DNA of 64,000 bases from Ochrobactrum sp. Q0168 (GTDB lineage: Bacteria; Pseudomonadota; Alphaproteobacteria; Rhizobiales; Rhizobiaceae), in the NCBI RefSeq assembly GCF_016427605.1, contig NZ_JAELXQ010000004.1, positions 239,186-303,185 on the forward strand. The letters are read 5' to 3'. The notes beneath the pieces are model-generated. The model ran no database searches. It was not told the DNA's origin and saw only the letters and a program-made list of their open reading frames with translations. Below are positions 53,995 through 61,546 of the stretch, piece by piece. Made by a program: the position numbers and the translations under genes. Position 1 is the stretch's first letter. Every line of letters begins with the position of its first letter.

Positions 53995-55400
53995 TGGTTC
54001 AACCCCGCAACGGGAAATTTATGCTGCCACCGACCGTCCTCCTCCAGTCGCTGACCGGCATTCAGAAGAAGCCTGTCGGCGCCCATCGGCGCGATAAGCT
54101 GCACGGCGACCGGCATTCCTTCGGCATCTTCTCCGAGAGGCAGAGAAAGCGCCGGGAATCCGGAAATATTGGCCAGCGCCGCATAGGGCGCAAATTCGTT
54201 CATCTTCCGCCAGTGATTGTCCACATCGCCATGGTTCATCGGAAACGAGCCCAATGGCAAGGGCGCTCTGGAAAGCATCGGGGTTATCAGCACATCAATA
54301 TCGCGGAAAATCTGCCATAGCATATGGGACGCGCTGACGGCACCGTTCATTGCCCGATAGAGCGCGGTTGCGTCAAACCCGCGTCCACGCTCAGCAACCG
54401 CGCGGGTGAGCGGTTCGAGCTTTTCCTGATCGATCGCCAGAAAGTCGATTGCGGCGGCCAGATTGACGGAAATGATACGGTCGAATGCCCGCGCGCTGGA
54501 AGCGATAAGCGGGCTTAAATCCTGCGCGGGGATTTCGCGGATTGCATGGCCTTGCGCCTCCAGAAAACGGGCGGCGTCGGTCACAACCTGCATACGTTCC
54601 GCGGTAACGGGATAGGCGACAAGGTCTTCGGTAACAAAGCCGATGCGCAGGCGCTCTGGCATTTCCCCGGTGCTCATTGCTGGGTCGGGCAGGAAGCCTT
54701 CGGTTTTGCCTTCAACGAGCGGAAGCAGCGTCTTCGCATCGCGGATCGAACGGCACAATGCGAACTCGCTGGCAATGCCTGCGAGATAGTTGCCGAAATG
54801 CGGTCCGGCAGGCATCGCGCCCCGGCTCGGCTTCAGGCCGACAAGACCGCAGGCAGCGGCTGGCACGCGAATGGAGCCGCCTGCATCGGTCGCATGGGCA
54901 ATGCCGACAATCCCGGCTGCGACGGCTGCCGCCGCGCCACCGGATGAGCCAGCAGGCGAAAGCGTTTCGTCAAAGGGGTGGCGCGCCTTTGGGCCGCTTT
55001 CCGGTTCGCTGGCGAGCGCAAGGCCAAATTCCGGCACGGTGGTGGTGCCGAAGAAATTGAGGCCCGCTTTGCGCAGGCGGCTGGCAAGCTCGGAATCCAT
55101 TTGCGGCGAAGCATTTTCGAAGGCGCGCGAGCCAAGCCGGATCGGCAGACCGACGCAAGGTCCGCCCAGATCCTTGAACAGCGATGGAACGCCCGCAAAC
55201 GGGGCTTTGTCCGCGCTTGCATCAAAGGCAGCGGCGTTGGTGCGGCCCAGTTCAGGATCGAGATATGCAATGGCGCCCAGAGGGCGCCATTTTTCTGCGG
55301 CTTCAAGGGCGGCATCCATGGCCTCTCGCGCGCTTAAAACGCCTCCGGCAATCGCTTGAGCGAGTGCAGTTGCGTCCTGATGCCTGCTATCGAATGCCAC
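53991..55400 (-). CDS. Amidase (amidase-signature family)
   Basis: Amidase of 469 aa with the Ser-cis-Ser-Lys arrangement: lysine in PSLFKDLGG, and SPAGSSGGAAAAVAAG carrying the glycine/serine signature, then ATDAGGSIRVPAAACGLVGLKPSRG. It lies between the BMP binding protein and the ATPase in a coupled operon, so it probably acts on the imported compound or its ring-opened product; the substrate is not known. A GatA role is unlikely because no gatB/gatC is present. Confidence 0.92.
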   Translation of the reverse strand: MAFDSRHQDATALAQAIAGGVLSAREAMDAALEAAEKWRPLGAIAYLDPELGRTNAAAFDASADKAPFAGVPSLFKDLGGPCVGLPIRLGSRAFENASPQMDSELASRLRKAGLNFFGTTTVPEFGLALASEPESGPKARHPFDETLSPAGSSGGAAAAVAAGIVGIAHATDAGGSIRVPAAACGLVGLKPSRGAMPAGPHFGNYLAGIASEFALCRSIRDAKTLLPLVEGKTEGFLPDPAMSTGEMPERLRIGFVTEDLVAYPVTAERMQVVTDAARFLEAQGHAIREIPAQDLSPLIASSARAFDRIISVNLAAAIDFLAIDQEKLEPLTRAVAERGRGFDATALYRAMNGAVSASHMLWQIFRDIDVLITPMLSRAPLPLGSFPMNHGDVDNHWRKMNEFAPYAALANISGFPALSLPLGEDAEGMPVAVQLIAPMGADRLLLNAGQRLEEDGRWQHKFPVAGLNQ

Positions 55401-55427
55401 TTTCCGCCGCCCTGTATTGCTGCTGTC

Positions 55428-56417
55428 TTACTTCGGTTCAGTCGCGTTCGGCTTGTATTCGAACTTGCCAGCTTTGATCTCGGCGCGGCGCGCTTCCATC
55501 TTGGCTTCCGCTTCTGCCGGTGCAACGCCCTTGACGTAGACGATGTCGTTGCCGCCTTCCTTCATCAGGCTGAATGGCGTGTAGTCCTTGCCGGTCGGCT
55601 GAGCGGTCTTCACATCTGTAATCGCCGCATTAAGGATCGGGCGGAAGTACCACATTGCATTAGCAAAAATGGTGTCCGGGTAACGCGGCGTATAGTCGAT
55701 CAGCGAACCGATTGCCTTGATGCCGCGTTCTTTCGCAGCGTCGGCGGTGCCGATGCGCTCGCCGAACAGAATGTCTGCGCCGGAATCGATCTGGGCCAGA
55801 CCGGCTTCACGCGCCTTAGGCGGATCGAAGAAGGTGCCGATGAAGGATGCAATGAATTTCGCATCCGGGCGGGTTTCCTTCACACCGTCCTGGAAAGCGT
55901 TCATCAGCATGTTGACTTCCGGGATCGGCACAGCACCGACCGAGCCGAAAGTGCCCGACTTGCTCATCGCGCCTGCCAGCATGCCTGCAAGATAGGCTGC
56001 TTCAAAATTCCAGGTGCCGAACACGCCGAAATTGTCGCCCTGCGGCTTGCCGGAGGAACCCATGATGAAAGTCGTCTGCGGATAATCGCCAGCAACCTGA
56101 CGCGCTTCGCGCTCGACGGCATAGGATTCGCCGACGATCAGCTTGATGCCCTGTTCGGCATATTCACGCATGGCGCGGGGATAGTCGCTCGCCGAAACGC
56201 CTTCGGAGAAGACATATTCGATGACGCCTTCGTCATTGGCCTGCTTCAGTGCTTCGTGCAGGCGGGAGTTCCAGGCGTTTTCAACCGGCGAGGCGTGAAT
56301 GCCTGCAACTTTCAACTTTTCGACCGATGCGAAAACGCGCGTGGAAATCGCAGTTGCGCCGAGAGCCGCAGACATCGCAAGAATGTCGCGGCGGGTAAAA
56401 TTCGATAATTTGGCCAT
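55428..56417 (-). CDS. BMP family ABC transporter substrate-binding protein
   Basis: Periplasmic receptor of the basic membrane protein (Med/PnrA) family, 329 aa, whose members bind nucleosides or bases. The N-terminus has a Tat-like signal (FTRRDILAMSAALGA, twin arginine) ending near RVFAS. The mature part contains IHASPVENAWNSRLHEALKQAND and the SGKPQGDNFGVFGTWNFEAAYLAG segment. ATG 56417 is supported by GAGGGG upstream; longer in-frame starts would precede the signal. Second gene of the operon. Confidence 0.9.
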   Translation of the reverse strand: MAKLSNFTRRDILAMSAALGATAISTRVFASVEKLKVAGIHASPVENAWNSRLHEALKQANDEGVIEYVFSEGVSASDYPRAMREYAEQGIKLIVGESYAVEREARQVAGDYPQTTFIMGSSGKPQGDNFGVFGTWNFEAAYLAGMLAGAMSKSGTFGSVGAVPIPEVNMLMNAFQDGVKETRPDAKFIASFIGTFFDPPKAREAGLAQIDSGADILFGERIGTADAAKERGIKAIGSLIDYTPRYPDTIFANAMWYFRPILNAAITDVKTAQPTGKDYTPFSLMKEGGNDIVYVKGVAPAEAEAKMEARRAEIKAGKFEYKPNATEPK

Positions 56418-56581
56418 TTGGACCCCTCTTAAGGTGGTGTTTGTGCGTGCTTTCCATGCGCGACGGATTGCCTTGCTCCTCACGAGGAGCATAAGCAATG
56501 TCTCGTATTTCCGACTAATCTGCCTTTAATTCAAGCGCTTTTATTGCTCGCTTGAAAAATAGGCACCGGTTTGTTGCTGCA

Positions 56582-57871
56582 TTAGCCGATCGGTGCGTAA
56601 TCCGCGCCATCGACCGAAGACGGGCGGCCATCGAGATTGAGCGCACTGACACGTTGCGGGGTTTCCGCAATGATCTTGCCGCGCTTCACGACCGTCAGGC
56701 GGTTGGCCTTGAGGCGCAGCGCTTCCAGCGGGTCCCGCGCCTGCAATACGACGAAATCTGCATTGCAGCCTTTTTCGAGACCATAGCCTTCAAGACCAAG
56801 CGCCTTGGCCGAATTGACGGTCAGCGCGTTGAAGACCTGGCGCTTGCCTTCGATGGACGTCATCTGCGCCACATGGACCGCCATATGCCCCACTTCCAGC
56901 ATGTCGCCGGAGCCCATCGAGTACCATGGGTCCATAACGCAATCATGACCGAAGGCAACGTTGACGCCAGCGGCCATCAATTCCGGCACGCGGGTCATGC
57001 CGCGACGTTTCGGATAGGTGTCGGCACGTCCCTGCAGCGTGATGTTGATGAGCGGGTTGGGAATGGCGTTCATCTGCGCTTCCGCGATCAGCGGAATGAG
57101 CTTGGATACGTAATAATTATCCATGGAATGCATGGATGTCAGATGCGAACCGGACACGCGGCCCTGAAGACCGAAGCGCACGGTTTGCGCGGCCAGCGTT
57201 TCCACATGACGCGACATTGGATCGTCGGTTTCATCGCAATGGATATCGACCGGCAGGCCGCGCTCGGCGGCAATGCGGCACAGTTCTTCCAGCGATGCCG
57301 CGCCATCGGCCATGGTGCGCTCGAAATGCGGAATGCCGCCGACAATGTCCAGACCCATATCGAGCGAGCGATTGACGAGATCGACCGCGCCCGGCGAACG
57401 ATAATAGCCGTCCTGCGGGAAGGCAACAAGTTGCAGGTCGATGTAAGGCTTCACCTTTTCGCGAACCTCGATCATCGCCTCAGCAGTGAGAAGACGCGGA
57501 TCGCTGACATCGACATGGCTGCGAATGGCCAGCAGGCCCTGGCTGACGGCCAGGTCGCAATAGCGCAAGGCGCGCTCGACCATGGCTTCAACGGTCAGCA
57601 TGGGTTTCAGCTCGCCCCAAAGCGCAATCCCTTCCAGAAGCGTGCCGGAACGATTGAGACGCGGCAGACCCAAGGACAGCGTTGCATCCATGTGGAAATG
57701 CGGGTCGACGAAAGGCGGCGTCACGAGACGGTTGGACGCGTCGATTTCCTTCGCGGCCTGATGCTCGCCCTTTGACGGCACTATATCGGCAATCTTGCCG
57801 TCCTTGACCAGAATGTCCTGCTTCTCGCGACCGTCAGGGAGATTAGCGTTTCTCACAATCAAATCGAACAT
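56582..57871 (-). CDS. Cytosine deaminase-like amidohydrolase
   Basis: Metal-dependent amidohydrolase of 429 aa with CodA-like features: HFHMD at residues 58-62, HCDETDD, SHLTSMHSMDNYY and FGHDCVMDPWYSMGSGDML. The operon partners (BMP receptor, ABC subunits, amidase) suggest it deaminates or hydrolyses an imported nucleobase or related N-heterocycle. Substrates of CodA-like enzymes vary (cytosine, isoguanine, creatinine), so the exact reaction is open. It heads the operon and is divergent from yigZ. Confidence 0.87.
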   Translation of the reverse strand: MFDLIVRNANLPDGREKQDILVKDGKIADIVPSKGEHQAAKEIDASNRLVTPPFVDPHFHMDATLSLGLPRLNRSGTLLEGIALWGELKPMLTVEAMVERALRYCDLAVSQGLLAIRSHVDVSDPRLLTAEAMIEVREKVKPYIDLQLVAFPQDGYYRSPGAVDLVNRSLDMGLDIVGGIPHFERTMADGAASLEELCRIAAERGLPVDIHCDETDDPMSRHVETLAAQTVRFGLQGRVSGSHLTSMHSMDNYYVSKLIPLIAEAQMNAIPNPLINITLQGRADTYPKRRGMTRVPELMAAGVNVAFGHDCVMDPWYSMGSGDMLEVGHMAVHVAQMTSIEGKRQVFNALTVNSAKALGLEGYGLEKGCNADFVVLQARDPLEALRLKANRLTVVKRGKIIAETPQRVSALNLDGRPSSVDGADYAPIG

Positions 57872-58040
57872 CGGCAGGCCTCTTAACTCATTGCGGGAAG
57901 ATCAAGGCTGTCAAAAAAACAGCACATTTCTAAAATGCCTTATACCCTCCGCGCCGTACGCGCAATGCCGGGCAATGCGTAAGGGGTCGTCATCTGCACA
58001 GGAACGTGATAGGCCGCAAAATCATAGTTGCAGGATTGTC

Positions 58041-58625
58041 ATGTTCACGATCAGTCGCGTCGAAACCTATAGTCAGGAAATCAAGAAAAGTCGGTTTCTG
58101 GCAATTGCTGCGCCTGTCGCGAGCGAGCAGGCGGCGAAGGATTTCCTAAGCGAGCATTCGGACCTTGCAGCCAACCACAATTGCTGGGCTTGGCGCATGG
58201 GGCAGAACTATCGTTTCAGCGATGACGGCGAGCCGAGCGGCACGGCGGGCAAGCCGATCCTGCAAGCGATAGATGGCCAGCAGCTCGACAATATTGCTGT
58301 GGTTGTGATCCGCTGGTTCGGCGGCATTCTGCTTGGCAGCGGCGGCTTGATGCGCGCCTATGGCGGCACGGCGGCGACCTGTCTGCGACGGGCGGAGAAG
58401 ACCGAAGTGATCCCGATGATCGGCTTTGCCTTCGCCTGCGATTTTTCCGACCACGCGCTTTTGAAAGCACGGTTGACTGCTGTGGATCATGTCGTGATTG
58501 CGCAGGAAAATTTCACCGCCAACGGCGTGGAAATAACCGGCGCAATGCCCATTGCCGCGCAGGATGACCTGTCGCGGCTTGTGATGGATCTGACGCGCGG
58601 CAAATCGACAATGAAAATTATTTAG
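58041..58625 (+). CDS. yigZ: YigZ/IMPACT family protein (UPF0029)
   Basis: IMPACT-family protein of 194 aa with the expected YSQEIKKSRFLAIAAPVAS opening, NHNCWAWRMG, FSDDGEPSGTAGKPIL and VVVIRWFGGILLGSGGLMRAYGG core. The extreme C-terminus (LSRLVMDLTRGKSTMKII) differs from a partial second copy of the yigZ 3' end found at 59586. This suggests the natural end was altered when the adjacent AT-rich gene arrived. The last 8 bp overlap that convergent gene. Role unknown; IMPACT proteins affect translation control in eukaryotes. Confidence 0.92.
   Translation: MFTISRVETYSQEIKKSRFLAIAAPVASEQAAKDFLSEHSDLAANHNCWAWRMGQNYRFSDDGEPSGTAGKPILQAIDGQQLDNIAVVVIRWFGGILLGSGGLMRAYGGTAATCLRRAEKTEVIPMIGFAFACDFSDHALLKARLTAVDHVVIAQENFTANGVEITGAMPIAAQDDLSRLVMDLTRGKSTMKII
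58569..58607 (+). repeat. yigZ 3'-end segment, copy 1 of a diverged direct repeat
   Basis: Aligns without gaps to 59586-59624 with 31 of 39 bases identical, including a 16-bp exact match (CTGTCGCGGCTTGTGA). Both copies read in one frame: LSRLVMDLTRGKS here and LSRLVTDWASGKS there. Confidence 0.75.
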
Positions 58626-59307
58626 TATTTAATTTACTATGAGATTTTCTCTTAATATCATTAAGTAATGCTTCTCTCTGTGAATTAAGTATTAATGCTC
58701 TTATTGATGTGAATCCTTCAAGTTGCTTTCCCTTCATCAAGGAATCATAGCTAGGCAGGTCTGATCTATCGGCATTCTGGTAATTTTTGCATATAAATTC
58801 TGTATGATTTTTAGTTTCTACCATTTCGTAGCCGAATTCCAAAAGCCCCATAATCTCTCTTGCTAATACAATGTGATATTTATTTTTATGATTCCATAAA
58901 TTATCAGGAGTTAGATTTGAGGATAATTTAAAATCAGCGTGCCGGTGAATGCCTCCAAGCACCCACGAATCGTTAACGATACATGCCCATTTGTCTATTT
59001 TTAGTATATTTCCCATTACATCGGGATGCCATAAAGTATCTTCTTTATTTATTATGTTATACTTTATGAAATTCTGCTCCACCCATAAATCGGACACGCG
59101 TCCGATCTCCGCGGGCCCTGATGCATATCTTGCCTTCTGATATACCTGCCAGCAATATTCCGTTAAATCATTAACAATATTTTTCCGACCACGACCGTAA
59201 ATAAATTTACTGCGTAGTTCTTCATTAATATCTTCATATTCCTCATATTGAAAAATACGTATTCCTATTGTTTCTATATCTTTTCTCATACGAAATTGAT
59301 TGTACAT
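58618..59307 (-). CDS. AT-rich orphan protein, unknown function (229 aa)
   Basis: A 229-residue frame with a base composition strikingly richer in A/T than its neighbours, favouring codons such as AAT, ATA and TTA. It is hydrophilic, with no signal peptide or membrane segment, several Trp/Tyr, and a central LGGIHRHADFKLSS segment followed by REIMGLLEFGYEM. I do not recognise a family. Its 3' end overlaps yigZ by 8 bp. The composition, lack of a clear ribosome site and flanking yigZ duplicate indicate horizontal arrival. An internal ATG at 59289 is an alternative start. Confidence 0.65.
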   Translation of the reverse strand: MYNQFRMRKDIETIGIRIFQYEEYEDINEELRSKFIYGRGRKNIVNDLTEYCWQVYQKARYASGPAEIGRVSDLWVEQNFIKYNIINKEDTLWHPDVMGNILKIDKWACIVNDSWVLGGIHRHADFKLSSNLTPDNLWNHKNKYHIVLAREIMGLLEFGYEMVETKNHTEFICKNYQNADRSDLPSYDSLMKGKQLEGFTSIRALILNSQREALLNDIKRKSHSKLNTK

Positions 59308-59585
59308 TTTGTATATTAATCCATTATATATTATATTTTGTTAAAATTTTTATCAAATGATGATTATCAGTATTTCAAAACAGTATTATTTTTTAAAGAA
59401 AAATTCTATCCCTATATAAAGTTTGTTTGTATTCATTACCAATTTTCACATGAATTCAAAGCTCGGAACTATTAACAAATTTAAGCAAGTTAATTTTAGA
59501 GAGCAAACGCCTGCTAAGGAGTGCTCCGAAAGCATGGTGGATCATGGCTTGTGAGACGTCGATGCGTTGCTCATAATCGGGCAGG
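59308..59585. other. AT-rich intergenic segment of the inserted region
   Basis: About 280 bp, strongly A/T-rich up to about 59500 and then returning to normal composition. No supportable gene. Presumably carries the promoter of the orphan gene and the insertion boundary. Confidence 0.5.
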
Positions 59586-59647
59586 CTGTCGCGGCTTGTG
59601 ACGGATTGGGCAAGCGGTAAATCCGTCATCAAGTTCGATGACTGCGA
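59586..59647 (+). pseudogene. Remnant of yigZ 3' end (copy 2)
   Basis: 39 bp align with yigZ 58569-58607 (31 identical) and keep its reading frame, continuing as VIKFDD before running into the 3' end of the monooxygenase gene. Probably the original C-terminal coding end of yigZ, displaced by the AT-rich insertion. Confidence 0.6.
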
Positions 59648-60799
59648 TCAGGTGCGCTTGGCCTCTTCCCCAAGCGCTCCCATCCGATCCTGCGCAAAAG
59701 CGTCGACAAGATTATGAGGAGCGTCTTCGCCAAACATCAACCGCACAAGCGCTGTTGACTCCACCGCGGCCAACTGGCTCCGGGGAAAAAGCTCCGTCTC
59801 ATATCTGCTGAGCGCGGTCTCGATATCGCCTGGACTTCCAGCGATGGCCTTACCAAGCTCTGCGCCATCGAACATTGCAAGATTGGCGCCTTCTCCAGAC
59901 GGCACCATCAGATGCGCGGCGTCGCCGACCAGGGTGACGCCCGGAACTCTCTTCCAGCTATAGTGTTCCGGCAATGTATGAAGGACACGCGCAACCAGGG
60001 GCGTCTCGCTCTCCGTGATGAGTGCCTTGAGCTCAGGAGCCCAGCCATCGAATTCCGCGGCAATCGTTGCGATCGCGCTTTCGCGCTTGGAAAAGTCGAT
60101 CCGCTCGATCCAGTCCTTGGGCTTGTTGAGCGCCACATAGGCATGCAAAACACCGCCAGGCTCGCGATGCGCCGTTATGCCCTTACCAGGCGCAAGAGCA
60201 AACATCGAACCACCACCGACCGCCTTAGCCGTGGCTGGATGACGAACGTCCACGTTATAGAGCCATGTCTCCACGAAAGTCGTTCCAGAATAGGTTGGCT
60301 TAACGTCCGACAGGCGCGATCGCACCTTTGACCAAGCGCCGTCAGCGCCCACCAGAATATCTGCCGCCACGCTCGAGCCGTTCTCGAAGGTCAGCTGATG
60401 CCGTCCCATACCGAGCGGCTCAACGCTTCTGAGCTTGTGACCCCACCGAACGGTTTCCGGCGGAAGCGCTTCCAGCAAGATGCGCCGCAGTTCTCCACGT
60501 TGCACTTCCGGGCGGCCTCCGGTGCCGTCGTCCGGATTGTCCATCAGAATACACCCGTACTTGTCCAGCACGCGGGTTTGTTGGCCTCCCGCGTGGACCA
60601 GTTCCAAAAATCTCTCATAGAGGCCGGCATCATGGAGCGCGCGCTGGCCATTGAAGTCGTGGATATCGAGCATGCCGCCCTGCGGTCGGGCATCATGGGA
60701 AGGGTCCGCTTCATAGACCGTCGCCGTAATGCCGTTGACGTAAAGAACGCGTGCGAGCATGAGTCCGCCGAGCCCGCCGCCGACGATTGCAATATCCAT
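59648..60799 (-). CDS. TetX-like FAD-dependent monooxygenase
   Basis: Flavoprotein monooxygenase of 383 aa, PHBH/TetX group. The FAD motif VGGGLGGL is at residues 6-13. GGMLDIHDFNGQRALHDAGL, LVGADGAWSKVR (the DG motif) and LVGDAAHLMVPSGEGANLAMFDGAEL (GD motif) follow in the order seen in TetX. GGAG precedes ATG 60799. It is divergent from a TetR regulator with shared operators, the layout of a drug- or metabolite-inducible modifying enzyme. Tetracycline inactivation is only one possibility; other aromatic substrates are as likely. Confidence 0.88.
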   Translation of the reverse strand: MDIAIVGGGLGGLMLARVLYVNGITATVYEADPSHDARPQGGMLDIHDFNGQRALHDAGLYERFLELVHAGGQQTRVLDKYGCILMDNPDDGTGGRPEVQRGELRRILLEALPPETVRWGHKLRSVEPLGMGRHQLTFENGSSVAADILVGADGAWSKVRSRLSDVKPTYSGTTFVETWLYNVDVRHPATAKAVGGGSMFALAPGKGITAHREPGGVLHAYVALNKPKDWIERIDFSKRESAIATIAAEFDGWAPELKALITESETPLVARVLHTLPEHYSWKRVPGVTLVGDAAHLMVPSGEGANLAMFDGAELGKAIAGSPGDIETALSRYETELFPRSQLAAVESTALVRLMFGEDAPHNLVDAFAQDRMGALGEEAKRT

Positions 60800-60810
60800 T
60801 ATCGTTTCTC

Positions 60811-60856
60811 CATGAATGGAATGTCATTCCATAGTTGGAATATCATTCCATTCATG
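60811..60856. promoter_or_regulatory. Double palindromic operator for the TetR regulator
   Basis: Two palindromes, TGGAATGTCATTCCA (60817-60831) and TGGAATATCATTCCA (60836-60850), lie 19 bp apart centre to centre. They sit inside an outer perfect 12-bp inverted repeat CATGAATGGAAT (60811-60822; partner 60845-60856). The right arm contains the tetR-type start codon. This is a strong autoregulatory operator candidate controlling both divergent genes. Confidence 0.8.
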
Positions 60857-61546
60857 TCAAGAAGGGCTATGAGAAAAGATGGTAGACGCAGACAGGATAT
60901 GCTCACCAGGGCGCAGATTATCGATGCAGCCGTCGAGATTCTGGATAGGAACGGAGAAAACGGGCTGACGTTTCAGGCGCTTGCAAAGCATTTGAATACT
61001 GGTTCTGGGGCCATCTATTGGCATATTGAGAACAAGGCCGATCTGTTGGTCGCGGCTTGCGATGCCATCGTTGAACCCATTGCCCGTTTGGCTAGCCAAG
61101 GCTCTCCGTCTTCTGGGATCCGAGATTTTTCTGGCGCTATTTTCGACGCCATCGACAACAGGCCCTGGATCGGATCTGTCCTCGCTCAGGCGCCTGGATC
61201 ATTGCCCTCGGTACGCATCATTGAACTATTTGGCCAGCACATTCGGGCGATTGGCGTCGCTCCGGCTAAGGAATGGTCGGTCGTCGCTGCTCTCCTGAAC
61301 TACGTTCTGGGTATAGCCGGGCAAAACGCCGCAAATGCCACGATGGCGCGCAAATTCGGGCTCGACCGGGAACAATTCCTTTGTGGCATGGCGGAAGAAT
61401 GGTCGCGTCTCGACGCCGCAATTTTTCCGTTTACGCAGGACATTTCCAGTCAACTCTCGGCGCATGATGACCGCGACGATTTTCTCACCGGGGTCGATCT
61501 CATACTCGCCGGTATTCAGGAGAGCCTACATACCGCTTCTGGATGA
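60854..61546 (+). CDS. TetR/AcrR family transcriptional regulator
   Basis: Repressor of 230 aa. The N-terminal helix-turn-helix is QIIDAAVEILDRNGENGLTFQALAKHLNTGSGAIYWHIENKADLL, with an arginine-rich start (RKDGRRRQ). The C-terminal ligand domain resembles TetR_C types that follow this HTH. ATG 60854 lies within the operator palindrome; ATG 60869 is an alternative with a GAAGGG site. The 3' end overlaps the convergent GGDEF gene by 21 bp. Presumably represses the TetX-like gene and itself. Confidence 0.88.
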   Translation: MSRRAMRKDGRRRQDMLTRAQIIDAAVEILDRNGENGLTFQALAKHLNTGSGAIYWHIENKADLLVAACDAIVEPIARLASQGSPSSGIRDFSGAIFDAIDNRPWIGSVLAQAPGSLPSVRIIELFGQHIRAIGVAPAKEWSVVAALLNYVLGIAGQNAANATMARKFGLDREQFLCGMAEEWSRLDAAIFPFTQDISSQLSAHDDRDDFLTGVDLILAGIQESLHTASG

